DNA of 64,000 bases from the NCBI GenBank assembly GCA_963971405.1, contig OZ020485.1:8122001-8186000 (forward strand), written 5' to 3'. This document shows positions 43,137 through 54,459 of the stretch, one piece after another (the first letter of the stretch is position 1; the number at the start of each line of letters is the position of its first letter). The position numbers and the translations under genes were made by a program. The notes under the pieces are model-generated. The model was not told the DNA's origin. It made no database searches and saw only the letters and a list, made by a program, of their open reading frames with translations. The DNA comes from Psococerastis gibbosa. Lineage: Eukaryota; Arthropoda; Insecta; Psocodea; Psocidae.

Positions 43137-43291
43137 CAAGACCGTAGCCAATGGGGGGTTCTTGGGGGTTCAACCCCCCCCCCCCCGCCCGAATTGAAAT
43201 GGCTTGATACCAGATAGAATCGGATTTTGAGGGGGGAAATAAAAACCGCTATGTACCCCCCCCCCCCGAAAAACATCCTGGCTTAGCCTTG
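43137..43291. mobile_element. hAT-like MITE, CAAGGCCGTAGCC family, copy 3
   Basis: CAAGACCGTAGCCAATGG and GGCTTAGCCTTG ends; flanks GTCATAGG and GTCATATG match at 7 of 8. Confidence 0.8.
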
Positions 43292-45659
43292 GTCATATGT
43301 TTATGCTTTTATTGTCTATTTCTAGATGACGTGTATTTTCTGCGAGTTAACAGTGCTTTATATTCGTTAATGATGAAAATATCCTGTTTGATTTTTTTTT
43401 TGAATTGTGGCCCTTACTTTAATTTGAGCAACACATTTTTTAAAATTGGCCTTAGCAGATGGAACCGCAGTGCCTCTTGTGGGTAATCTTGACTTGCAGT
43501 CGTTGTAAATGGGTACCGCAATTAGTCATAAATCAGTGCCTGCCACTACATAAACACTGATATTGATTTGATAACGCAATTTTTTTTTGATAACTTTGAA
43601 GAATGAAGAATCAATTCGATTGACGGTAAATCAATGATGATAAAGAGATAAAATGGACTTATTAGGTTTACAATTTGATGAGTCATTAACCTAATTTCAG
43701 TATAGTCTTTCACAATGCATGAAATCCAATGACCAACGGTCCTCAATAATCAATTATCATATAAAATATATTCCATTGTACTAGGCTATTAAAAAGATTA
43801 AAGCCTATTTTGATGCATAAGTGTAATTATTTTATACCCCCTAAAATTATTATTTTTTCCCCAAAAAAAGTGTTTTTTAATAGGGAATAAAACATTTTTC
43901 CGCATTAATTTTTTGATAGTTAATACTATGACTACAAAATCTGACGTCATTTGGGATGCCGGGGAGTTAGGGAATTCCTAAAAGTTCTTTTTTTGACGCC
44001 ATTTTCTTGTTACCCATGTCTACTGGCGTTTTAGCTCTTGTACTCCACAGTTTAAAACACTAACTTTTTTTAATTATTTTTTAATATTTGCAATTTCTTT
44101 CATGTAAAACATTTGTTTGAAAGCTTAATTCATACTGCTTCTAATGAAACATTAAAAATTATCTCCGGTTGAAAATTGCAGGCTGTGGAATTTTTTTTAC
44201 TCTATGCATATATTTCGAAAAGTACCCTTTGAACCTGTTTTCCGCCGAAACACGGATGGCTTATACACTCACCTACCTGAGACTGAACGAAGAGACGCAT
44301 AGTAAAACTGAATATATGTCTGGAAAGAGTAAGAACGGTGAAAAAGTGCTAAAGTAGTTTGAGTTTTTAAAATTGATAGTAGCACCCCCAAAAACGCGGC
44401 CAAAAAAGGTCTATTTTCGATGAAAATCGGCAAATTTGGAAACACCTCCTCACGTTTCCACCCCCCAAAGTCGAACCCCTTGCCCTATTACAACAAATAT
44501 AGCATGGCCTCAAAGAGGAAAAACATACGAAGACATGGGTATAATTTAAATTGAGATAGACCTTCTGGATGTGCCCATTGCTTTAAACCCGCATTACGTA
44601 TGCGCATGACGCATTTAGTTACGCATCGTGTTACGCATCGTAGTAACACTTTTTCGTACATGCACCTAGTAGTAGCTAGCACTCATCAATTTATTAGACG
44701 CTGTCACGTCAAAAATGTATTATTTTATTTATGTTAACCAACAATGCTACCTTAACTAGCATATTTTATGTTTTATTGTTACAACTGTCAAGTAGCCTAT
44801 TTGAAGGGCACTCTCAGCGTAAATGAAACATAGAGCGCATTATAATAAATACAATGATATAGTGACTTATTCAGAATACTCACTTATTGGTCTAATTATA
44901 TGTGTTCAGATCATGTATAAGTTTCCCCTCAACCGACCAAAAAAATAATCTGGCCCATTTACAATACATACCGTTTACAATAGGCTTGCCTCCAAACCTT
45001 CCTGAAAAGAAGCTAGCTGGTACAAAATATGTCGGTCAACTATCTGCACTAATATTACAGTTTCCCAAGTCACTGGAAACAAAAGACATTGTCAGAAAGG
45101 AAGGCAATGACAAGAGACAACCCCTCCAGGATATAATATTGCTGTCCGATATCCAATCCCCTAAGGTTCCAGGTCCAGTGAAAGCAATTCATCTTCTGTT
45201 GCTGTTGGAAATATACTAAAATTAAACAAACGACTCCGACCTGATTTTCAATGTAATCGAAGCTGACAGAGAACTGACGGACTGTTTAGGGAACAATTAC
45301 ATTGGATGTGTTGCTGTGGGGACTTCAGAAATAATTCGCATCATATCATTGTCAGCAAACGGTACTTCGTCATTCAACATGGTTGTCATCTAGGGACTAC
45401 AGTCTTGGAAAACTTTGGGCGCTGCAACATCATCCAAATGGCATTCGCCTCCTTCCTGAATGTAAGCCTCTTTTTGAATGGGGACAAGAAGAAGCAAACT
45501 TTTACTTATATATAGTATTTCGTTGTGTTAATGGATATAGGCCACCCTCGTGCATTTGCCCAGTGGCGTGATTTTTATAAATTTTTGATGTATTGTGTAT
45601 TGTTGCATTGTTCATTCATTCATTCATTCAACTATTTTAAAAAATTTAACTTTCCTCTT
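43292..45659. other. No supported gene
   Basis: AT-rich sequence. A 105-codon + frame (44902-45219, includes FTIGLPPNLPEKKLAG) is followed by a region ending near 45480 with frames in different phases. I recognise no family. It may be a decayed transposon ORF. Confidence 0.35.
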
Positions 45660-45925
45660 TCACATTATGTTGTAGTATTATATGGTGTATATAACAGTGA
45701 CATTAAATTAACTTTGGTTGAAGAGGTAACCTCCACGTAATAACCGAAATTAGAGGATATTATAGAAAACATGGGCTCGACGGGATTCGAACCTAAGCGC
45801 TTGCGGTCCAGCGGTTAAGACGACGCCCCGGTTAGACGTAGATCGTGGGTTCGAATCCCGCCAAGTCCAGTTTTTCCATATCCCTAATTTCAGTTACATA
45901 ACGAGGAGGTTACCTCTTCTATTTA
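45660..45925. mobile_element. Hairpin element with embedded tRNA-Thr-like gene, copy 2 (better preserved)
   Basis: Near-terminal inverted repeats GAAGAGGTAACCTCC and GGAGGTTACCTCTTC, then TAACCGAAATTAGAGGATAT and its mirror. Inside, an inverted T-arm GACGGGATTCGAACC precedes a full tRNA-like fold (~45808-45875): acceptor GCGCTTG/CAAGTCC (5 of 7 paired), D-arm GTCCAGCGGTTAAGAC, anticodon arm ACGCC-CCGGTTA-GACGT (anticodon GGT, Thr), variable AGATC, T-arm GTGGG-TTCGAAT-CCCGC. No poly-A. Confidence 0.8.
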
Positions 45926-45934
45926 CTATTGCTA

Positions 45935-46215
45935 TTACTAGAATACAAGAAAATGGTTGAATTGTTTTATAGGAAGGAAATTGGAAGGAAATAAAAATAG
46001 ACATTAAAATGTACTTGTAGAATTTTGAAATTTAAAAATAATTTCAAATAGGTAATGTGTCGACATCTAAGGGAGAAAAAATTGAAAACTCACAAAAAAT
46101 GTAGCAGAGCATTAATTTATTAATTTGAATTTCCCGCGCATTCTGCGCTCATTTGTTTAAAACAATTGAATAAACCTCGGAAATCCCTAATCACTATGAT
46201 CGGGCTGTAGGACTA
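45935..46215. repeat. Diverged member of the 41872 repeat family
   Basis: TTACTAGAATACAAGAAAAT, AATAGACATTAAAATGTACT and GTTTAAAACAATTGAATAAA blocks in the same order as at 41872 and 52198. Confidence 0.6.
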
Positions 46216-47571
46216 ATGTTTACGATGGGGTTCTCCTATACACCAATTATTTCAAGATGTCGCTGCGAAGACGCCACAGGGCTGGGCCGCCTAAAAATTA
46301 AGTTTTTTTTTTATCAATGCTACGCATGCTCATTTTTCAGCATTATTTGTTTCCGTGCTTAAATATAAAATTGTATTCTATTTTCATAATGTTTTGGAGG
46401 GGCGTGCTGCTTCCTGCAAACAGGCCTGATCATGAGAGTGGACAACAGCTTATTTAAAGAAACGCAGCGGGGTGATCCATGCAAGGACGGGTCCAGGACA
46501 GATTTTCGAAGGGGGCCATTCCGGGAAAAGTGGGTGAAGCCTACCAAACCCAATTAATTTTTAGCGGATGTGCAATTGGTGCGTTTGTTAGCGAAACAAG
46601 GCACATTAATTTACAGAGCATTACTTGAAAAACCCATGGGCCTGATGCAGATAGGTACAATGGGGGGTCCGGGGGTCACCCCCGGGGGAAAAATTAGAAA
46701 ATATCAGGGGAAAATAGCGGGGTTTTACGCATCTTAACAGCAGTGATGATGCTTATTCATATTGCTGAAAACAGAGGGCCCGGCGGTCTCCCCCGGAGGA
46801 ATAGTTTGAAAATATAAGGGCAAAATAGTGGAGTTTTACGCATTTTAACACAGCAGTAAAGTATTGCTTTTTTAAAGTTTACAAAGGAATTCTGAAATGC
46901 TTATACATATTGCTGGTCTCAGCAGTCAGCAGTAAAATTTATAATTTAAACATGGAAGGTTTTTGTTTAGAGTGTCCTTTTTTATATAGTGTAAGTTAAT
47001 TTTTCTGGGGGGCGGGGGCATGGCCTCAGGACCCGCCACTGGATCCTAGGGGTCCGGACCCCCTCCGAAATAAAAGGGCTTTACATCAATAATTTAAATT
47101 CAATAATTTAATTATATATTTTAGTGATTTAGTGACAATTTATCGTCTTATGTAAACCTGTATTCTTTGAAGAATTGGAATGAATTTATTTGAATTTGAA
47201 CAATGGATAGAATAGGCCTTAATTCATTAATAAAATACGGGGAAAAAATTGTAATCCCCCCCCCCCAAGCACGGGCTTGGCTCCAGTCTATGAAGCGACG
47301 TGGCCCGCCGGTCAATGTATTGTACAGTATACTAATGTACAATATACCCCAAGGCATGCTGAAGGGTTGGTCGGCCACACCTCTAGCCAATATCATTGTA
47401 ATGAGACTTGGCTGGCTTTGTGCTGTACACCACCTAATTGCTTGTTCTACCTTCTTCATCAGCGCTCCTTTTCCGGGCCCCGCTACATGCAATTAAGGTA
47501 CAATGAGCCTTTTCCATGTAACAGAACGTCAAAGATAGAAATTGCAGTGTAGGTGCTTATTAAATGTTTTT
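46216..47571. other. Repeat-rich, no supported gene
   Basis: 46640-46860 has two internal copies of a GGGCCCGGCGGTCTCCCCCGG-like block followed by AATAGTGGAGTTTTACGCAT, also seen inside 35724-36367. 47200-47500 is GC-richer with overlapping open frames on both strands (- frame includes MKKVEQAIRWCTAQSQPSLI); I do not recognise it. Confidence 0.4.
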
Positions 47572-48449
47572 TGCTTTCCAATTTATACGTAGTATAAGGA
47601 AAGCTTTGTGATGGTCCAAATTTTCGATTCCGAGATTTCAACGGATTTACACATTTTGAGGTCCCAGGAACCCAAAAAAGTGGTTTTTACGAAATGTCTG
47701 TCTGTCGCTCTGTCTGTCGCTCTGTCTGTCTGTCTGTCTGTCTGTGCGTCGATTTCCGGGCAAACTACTCAGTCAATTTTGATGAAATTCGGCATGTAGG
47801 TTCACAAAATTCATACCTCGAGTCAATTTTTTTTATTTAGTGCTATCTCAATTTGGGGGGGTTTTATTTTCAAAAAACTCCAAAAAAACGTCTAAAAATA
47901 TTATTTCTCAAAAACGGCTCCAACGATTTCTTTTAAATTCACATATATTGTAGTCGTTATTAAGTTTGACAAAATGCGGGGGGTCGCTTGCCCCTTGATA
48001 GTTTGCTTCTGGGGGTAAAAAAATAAAAATGACTAAATTTTAATGAAAAATGACTAAAAAATAATTTTTCTGTGAAACCTTTCCATCGATGATTTCTACA
48101 TTCAGGCATGTTTTAAGTGTTAAATTTAGTAACGAAACCGGACAGATTGCTTTCCTAAAAAAACTATTTGGTTTTGTGCAAAAAAAAAAAATGTTTTTGA
48201 AAAAATTATAGAAAATTCATGGTCAAATGCATTGCGTGCCCTGCCATTATTGCTGGGTGTTAATTTGTTGGTCTGGCCTATCTAGAATTTACCTCACCTT
48301 TAGTGACGTCAGGTGGACCCCCCCCCCCCCCGAGATGCCCGAAATTTAACTATAGGAAAATTATTTACCATAAAATTACTCATTTTCTCTAGCTACTACT
48401 TGATAAATTGGAAAGCATGTTCAAGTAAACTCGGACAGACCGGTTCTTT
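47572..48449 (+). mobile_element. GACA-microsatellite element, copy 1
   Basis: TGCTTTCCAATTTATACGTA at the left; ATAAATTGGAAAGCATGTTC then AAGTAAACTCGGACAGACCG at the right. The interior has GGTTTTTACGAAATGTCTGT, a (CTGT)n run, ATTTTGATGAAATTCGGCAT and poly-G/C tracts. Full copies at 50565, 54460 and 57268. No conserved ORF. Confidence 0.8.
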
Positions 48450-49299
48450 GCAGAATGATCGCCGAGAGCGATGCCTGTATTGCTTGTGGGTTCTCCTTTG
48501 ATCTGTCCCGAATTTTATAATTTTGAAGGACTTTTTATGGACCCAGGCCTACTTATGTCCATAGGAGTAAATTAGTGACGAAATTAGACAAATAGCGTGT
48601 TCTTTTAGCGGTGTGGTTTCTAAAAGAAGTGAAAAATGAAAAGTATTTAATTTTCTACTTAGCATATCCTCTTAAGCTGCTAAATATTAACGTCCTAATT
48701 AATTTTTAGTGTGCTTTTTCTACTTACAAATTGTGCTATTGCAAACTGATGCTGGGTTACATTTTAATGTACAACACACTCAAGACGTCCGAACTTAACT
48801 CACTATGAATGATAGTACATACAATGGTACCGTCGAATGCGACAAGGTATTCATTATAAAATTTACAAGAACATGACAATTATTTTATGTGACCACTTAT
48901 TGTATTACACAACCGGCTATGTCATCTTTGAATAGGTTATAAGCTAAATTAAGTAATTGTACATTAGCCACAATTTGGCAGTTCCTACCAGATACTATAG
49001 TGGGAAACGTTAGAACAATAGCACCGAGTACTTACGTGGTTGATACAAGGTTACGATGCCAGTAAAAACTACATCATTTGGCTTTCATCTATAAATAAAC
49101 AGTGTATTCTTCTTCTGCAAATGTCTCTTCTATCTAAGATTGGCGATCACCACAGCATTCGTAGACCCGCAGATACTCTCCAAAATAAAGTCATGTAATA
49201 GTATTAATATATATGTATAATACACAGAAACACTCCAATTTTGACAATGTTATTACAAGTGGAATTATAACGGTAATATCCTACTAATTATAACGCATG
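48450..49299. other. No gene seen
   Basis: AT-rich. Contains only a fragment of the TTAA palindrome at 48635-48676 and a short piece of the 1203-type repeat at 48520-48560. Confidence 0.45.
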
Positions 49300-49930
49300 G
49301 TGTAAAGCCTTCCTCTTAATGCTATTTACTGATTCATGGAATGTATCTGTTACACTTCTGGTAAGGCGGAGTCTCCACCGACCTCTCATTGCAGAATGCA
49401 ACTGACATTGACGGAAATTTTTGTTTTACTCTATGCCATAGTTAAAATTGATCAATGACATAGAGTAAAATCACAAACAAACACAGTAAAATTAAAAAAT
49501 GGCGTCATGGGATATGTTAAGTACAAACATTTTAAGAGATTTCTATAAAAAGAAAAATTCAAATTTCTGTCAATGTCATTTGCATTCTGCAATGAGAGGT
49601 CGGTGGAAACCCCGCCTAAGTCTTGAATTACTGCTACCACGTCAATGTATGTGCATTCTGTAATGAGAGGTCGGTGTAAACCCCGCCTTAACAATATTAC
49701 ACCTGGTTAGCATTCTGTTGAGACCAAGTTCTTGTAGGTAGCTGGTTCTGTACAAATTCATGTAAAACAGACTTTTGTAACGGGTGTTTGAAGGGACATG
49801 GTTAGTAATGTTCACTAGGAGAGAAGAACATTCAAACTTATTCAATATGATATTATAAACAGCAATAACATCATACATGCTTCTCCTGTCAGTTAGAGAA
49901 CTGATTTCAAGCAAATTTAACAAATATTCA
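49300..49930 (-). pseudogene. Jockey/CR1-like LINE end split by a palindromic MITE
   Basis: - strand frame from ~49923: MLNLLEISSLTDRRSMYDVI, NKFECSSLLVNITNHVPSNT, RYKSLFYMNLYRTSYLQELG. The MITE at 49364-49688 interrupts it; deleting the MITE with one TA continues the frame (TRSVTDTFHESVNSIKRKAL) to a stop. The RR..D....Y.I and N..TR pattern is a LINE C-terminus. Confidence 0.65.
49364..49688. mobile_element. Palindromic MITE, superfamily copy D, nested in LINE
   Basis: AGGCGGAGTCTCCACCGACC and complement, ATGGCGTCATGGGATATGTT centre. Flanks are TA on both sides; the uninterrupted LINE frame supports a 2-bp duplication here. Confidence 0.85.
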
Positions 49931-49934
49931 TATG

Positions 49935-50290
49935 GGTAAAATTATTTCTCACGACATGATTCTTATAACAATAGTATCTTATAGTATTCTTTGCACCGAC
50001 AATTTTCATAATTTGGCAATTAAGGTATGGCACTTCTCTTCTTCAAGTTACAACTAGCTGGCTGGTTGGCAGCAACATGCGGCATCGATGCCTTCACTCC
50101 CCTCGATCCTGTCACGCCCTCTTCAGCTCCACATATGTATTGGCCCTTACATCCACCATCACTGGATACACTTTTCTGGGGCGATCAGGTCAGTTGACAC
50201 CTTTTATGGTTCCCTCTATGATGCAGCTTGCAAAGTTCTCGTGTCGAAGCAAATATCCAATCCAGTGACATCTTCTTGTACTTATCGATA
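49935..50290 (-). pseudogene. LINE C-terminal fragment, copy 2
   Basis: Same order as 36585-36865: the - strand reads VMVDVRANTYVELKRA, a stop, then QDRGE. More decayed. Confidence 0.5.
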
Positions 50291-50369
50291 CAACTAGAGT
50301 TTTTCTTTCGCTTATTCTCGTTACACCTTCCTCATTAATTTGTAACATGGGCTTACCTAGGTCAAGACA

Positions 50370-50564
50370 AATAGATTAGTGGTACGGACTCTGACTTTCA
50401 CCGGAAAGGTTGTTGGTTCGAGTCCTACACTTCCTAAATTTTCTGGCTATGCTTCGGAGGGCATGTAAAGCAAGTGGTCGTGCCTTCCTAGTTGTGTGTA
50501 AGAGAGGGCTTTATAGCCCTAACTCCGCTAGGTTGGTTTAGTAATAGAACAAAAACGTCCTTAT
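50370..50564 (+). repeat. SINE1 copy, tail interrupted
   Basis: GTGGTACGGACTCTGACTTT, GGTTCGAGTCCTACACTTCC, GCCCTAACTCCGCTAGGTTG; the tail runs directly into the GACA element at 50565. Confidence 0.85.
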
Positions 50565-51391
50565 TGCTTTCCCATTTATACGTAGCATTAGGAAAGCTTT
50601 GCGATGGTCAAAATTTTTGATTCCGAGATTTCAACTAATTTTTGACGTCCCAGGAACCAAAAAAAAATGGTTTTTACGAAATGTCTCTCTGTCGCTGTCT
50701 GTTCATCAATTTCTGTGGAAACTACTTGATTGATTTTGATGAAATTTGGCATGTAGGTTCATAAACATCATACCGCGAGATATTTTCTTTCTTTAGGGCT
50801 AACTCAATTTGGGGTGGGTTTGTTCTCAAAAAATACCAAAAAAAAACGTCTAAAAATATCATTTCTCAAAAACTGGAACTCGAACAATTTCTTTTAAATT
50901 CACATGTACAGTATTAGTCGTTATTAATGTTGGTAGTTTGCTTTTGGGGGTAAAAAATAAAAATAACTAAATTTCCATGAAAAATGACTAAAAAATAATT
51001 TATCAGTGAAACCTTTCTATCGATGATTTTTACCTTCAGGTATGTTTTAGGTGTTAAATAGAGTAACAAACCCGAATAGGTTGCTTTCCAAAAAAAAGTA
51101 TTTGTTTTTGTACAAAAAATTACTTTTATAAGAAATTATATAAAATTCACGCTCCAATACATTGCGTACCGTGCCATTATTACTGTGTGGTAATGTCTGC
51201 CCGTTCTATAATATGCAATGCCATCTATTAATTCAGTGCTTCGGAATATGGGCCGTAGTCAGAGAGGCGTCAGATGGACCCCCCCCCCCTATTTAACCAT
51301 AGGGAAATTATTGACTATGAAATAACTCGTTATCTTTATCTTCTAATTGATAAATTGGAAATCATGTTCGAGTAAACTCAAACCGGTTCTT
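50565..51391 (+). mobile_element. GACA-microsatellite element, copy 2
   Basis: Same ends and interior as 47572, with only a short CTGT tract. Its left end joins the 3' tail of a SINE1. Confidence 0.8.
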
Positions 51392-51529
51392 TATTTATTT
51401 ATCGAATGTACCTAGTCATGATGACTGTACTAGGGAATTGTAAGGGGAGTTGGAGTCAAACCCACGACATTGCGCATCCCTATGAGTAAAGGTAGGCCTA
51501 ACACGTTGCCTTGTTTTTTTTTATATAAA

Positions 51530-51690
51530 AGAAGGTTAATCGCATACAAACAATTTAATGAATGTATCCGATTGACCTCTTCAGTCGCCTATGTAGGTTA
51601 TTACCCGTGTTGAGTTACGACACGTCTCGGTTCGCATGGTGTGTTGAGACATGCCCAAGTACAAGCATGCTACCATCGAAGTCGATTGTG
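51530..51690 (-). repeat. SINE2 copy
   Basis: GAATGTATCCGATTGACCTC, TTGAGTTACGACACGTCTCG and AAGCATGCTACCATCGAAGT. Confidence 0.75.
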
Positions 51691-51916
51691 AAGGCAAAGA
51701 TTTTATTGTATAGGATGTTCTTGATTCCTATTTTCGGAAGTGTTGCAGAATCTCACCCTTTATGCAATGACATGAAATTCACCCCCATAAGCTCAAAAGG
51801 TAAGTAAAGTAAAAGCAGGTGACGACGGGATAAGCAGACCCAGGCAGGGGGTGGAAAGGGAAGGCAATCATGGAGCGGAAGTGGCGCGCCGCGCGGGAAA
51901 TTACAGCACTAACCTT

Positions 51917-52060
51917 GTTACAGCCAGATTTTCCCAATAAGCGTCACTCAAAGTTACGTTTCCTTTTTCCACAATCAGCAAAGCTTTCCAATGATGCACG
52001 AATTGCATCAAGTCCTTTCTATTTCCAATAACGAAATAATCTCCTTCTTTTCGTGTCCTG
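51917..52060 (-). other. Unassigned open frame with splice-like ends
   Basis: - strand: after TTGCCAG the frame reads TRKEGDYFVIGNRKDLMQFV, HHWKALLIVEKGNVTLSD and AYWENLAVTR, then AG|GTTAGT. Codon and amino-acid use look coding. Not recognised. It could be an exon of an unseen gene or a transposase relic. Confidence 0.3.
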
Positions 52061-52197
52061 GCAATGATGTTTCTTTTTTTTTACCAGAACACATTTTTTA
52101 CCATTCCATCCTTGATCCTTATCATATGAATTGCTGTAGATTAAGATTGAGTAATAGACTATTTGACATATTATTAAAACTTTATTTCATATTGTTT

Positions 52198-52555
52198 TCA
52201 CCAGCATCCCGATTATTATAATACCGGGGTTTATTTATTACCAGGGTTTATATTTTAATACCGCAGTAGTAAGGTTACCTTACTTCCTTACTAAGGTGTC
52301 ATGTGACGGTGTTTAAATATGCGCGGGAAATTCAAATTAATTATTAGAATGCAAGAGAATGGTTGCATTGTTTAATAATTGAAGGAAACACTACTAATAA
52401 ACATTGAAATGTACAGGTAGAATTTTGAAATATGCTAAGAATTTTAATTAATGTATCTACATCAAAGGGAGAATTTGCATTTCCAGCGTATTTTGCACTC
52501 ATTTTTTAAAACAATTGATTATACCCCGGTATTATAATAATCCCACATCGCCAAG
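52198..52555. mobile_element. 41872-family repeat with ATTATAATACCGGGG ends
   Basis: ATTATTATAATACCGGGG at the left and CCCCGGTATTATAATAATCC at the right, with the AATACCGCAGTAGTAAGG block inside. Confidence 0.7.
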
Positions 52556-53090
52556 AACAGAACACTTTTTTTAACACTTCATATGATTATGTCTGTATAT
52601 TAAGATAAAAAATAAATAAAAAAATAAAATAAAAATAGGCTACTTTACAATTTTTTTAAACCTATTCTAATGCATTAGTAGATTTATTTTATATCCCTTA
52701 AAATTATAATTTTTCCCAAAAATGTTATTTAGCCACGGTTAAAAATTGGGTCACGTGACAGCGGAATGTGACGTCATTTGTGATGCCGGGGAGCATAGCC
52801 ACCAGTTGGGGAACTACTAACATGGCACAATAAATTTAACCTAAGACCCCAAGGCCCTAGCACCACTTTTTAATTCTTTTTCTAGGTTTGCGAATAAAAT
52901 CTGTTATTATACGCCATAACTTGATGTCTTGAAGAAAACTTTGAGAACAGCTGCGTGGTGATATCAGATGGCAGTGTGGGTGAGATGTAAGCACACCGCA
53001 GCCAAGTGTTGACACCAACAGTAAACACACCTCCCGCAGTCCATTCAAGAGTATGACTGTATTTTATAATATTGATCAATCAACCCATCA
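52556..53090. other. No gene seen
   Basis: Short - strand frames at 52857-53079 are open for ~65 codons but lack coding features. Confidence 0.4.
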
Positions 53091-53262
53091 GCAGCCTGAT
53101 CGAGGCGATTATAATACCGGTATTTATTTAATCCCCTGGTAATAAAAATGTAAACAAGATAATTTTATAATGGAAAGTGCTATTCAAAATTTGTTTGTTT
53201 ACAGTTATAATCCTAGGGTATTTATTAAACCCCGGTATTATAAATCGCCTCGATCAGGCTGC
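53091..53262. mobile_element. Compact palindromic MITE, GCAGCCTGATCGAGGCG ends
   Basis: 172 bp: GCAGCCTGATCGAGGCGATT, TATAATACCGG, centre TAATGGAAAGTGCTATTCAA, right GGTATTATAAATCGCCTCGA. The neatest copy of its family. Confidence 0.85.
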
Positions 53263-53280
53263 AGGTAGACGGGTGTACCT

Positions 53281-53635
53281 AGGCCCGTAATCAGGATTTT
53301 ATTGGGGCTGCGATCCTATAGTATGTAATGAAATGCCCAGGGCCGGATTAAGTCAGTGCGGGGCCTGTCGCAAATTCTGTGAAAGGGCCCTTGGCTTGCT
53401 GTAGGTTCTCAAGTTTAGGGTATTAATTAAAACAAAACTGTTACAAATAAACGTTTTTGGATTTACTATGGGCAAACTTTGGAGTGCGGGGCCTCCAAAT
53501 TCGCGTGACCTGTAGCATTCGCTACACTTGCTAATCCGGCACTGGAAAGTTCAATTGTATCTAGTGTAAAATAAAAAATAAATAAATTGTGGGGGCTGCA
53601 GGCAGTTCCCAGGCCTCCCCTCTGGCTACGGGTCT
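53281..53635. mobile_element. hAT-like element with nested CAGGGCCGGATTAA element
   Basis: Outer AGGCCCGTAATCAGGATTTT to TCTGGCTACGGGTCTGGG. Inner 53338-53544 runs CAGGGCCGGATTAAG to TAATCCGGCACTG, related to 22098-22355. The copy at 32553 lacks the inner part. Confidence 0.7.
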
Positions 53636-53883
53636 GGGTGGACCCGAAATTTTATTATTTCCTAACCACGCACAATTTTGCGCGCGAGCAGAACACGGGT
53701 TTGGTTAAGTCCTGTATCCTGATTCACTCGATGAGAACACTCTCAATGCATTTTCAATGTCATTCATCCAAAAATAGTAAAGAGTAGCCAAAAACTTCAA
53801 ATATATTTATGAGTTCCTTTAAGCTAGATTTTTAAAAAAATGTGTTCTTCCCAAGCTCATTGAAATGTTCTTTTTACCATACC

Positions 53884-54340
53884 TTACTAAAAAAAAAATC
53901 ATACAAAACCAAACAAAATAAAACCATGCCAAACCAAACTGTATGAGACCTAACCAAACCGTATCAGACCAAAGCAACCAAACCAAACCCAATAGAACAG
54001 TACAAAGCTAACAAACCGTACTAAACCAAGTCCTACCTAACCAAACCTAACCAAACCGTACCATATACCAAAACAAATAGAACCAACCACACCAATCGGT
54101 CAAATGGTTTGGTATGAATTGATTGGTTGGGATGGTTGGGTCTGCTACGGTTTGATCTGGTGCGGTTTCGTCTGTTACAGTTTGGTTTGGTTTCATACAG
54201 TTTGGTTTGGTTGTGGTTGGTTTGGTTTGGGTTGACATGGTACGGTTTTGTTTTGGTTCTTTTGGTGTGGATTGGTTTGGTTCGGTTTTGGTTAGGTTTT
54301 TTATGGTTTATGGAATTTCGGTTCAATGTGAGCGGTAGGT
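53884..54340. repeat. Strand-switching (CCAAA)n-type minisatellite
   Basis: Left half ~53884-54095 is built from variants of AACCAAACCGTACCAAAC on the + strand; right half ~54120-54340 is the complement (GGTTTGGTTCGGTTTTGGTT). The switch lies near 54095-54120. Confidence 0.85.
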
Positions 54341-54459
54341 GGCTTCGTTGGTAAAATTCAATATCTTCTCGGTGCTCTGCTTGCCATCACCTAATCAAAA
54401 CATTGAAATTGGTAACCCTACCTTATTAACGTCTGTCTACTTTAAAACATATTTAAAAG

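Noticed and set aside
44902..45219. 105-codon + frame as a host gene
   Set aside because: No splice sites or recognisable domain and poor coding character; left as unassigned within a non-genic stretch.
54033..54326. 97-codon - frame rich in Asn/Lys/Pro/Thr
   Set aside because: Reading of the (CCAAA)n minisatellite; repetitive composition, no gene features.
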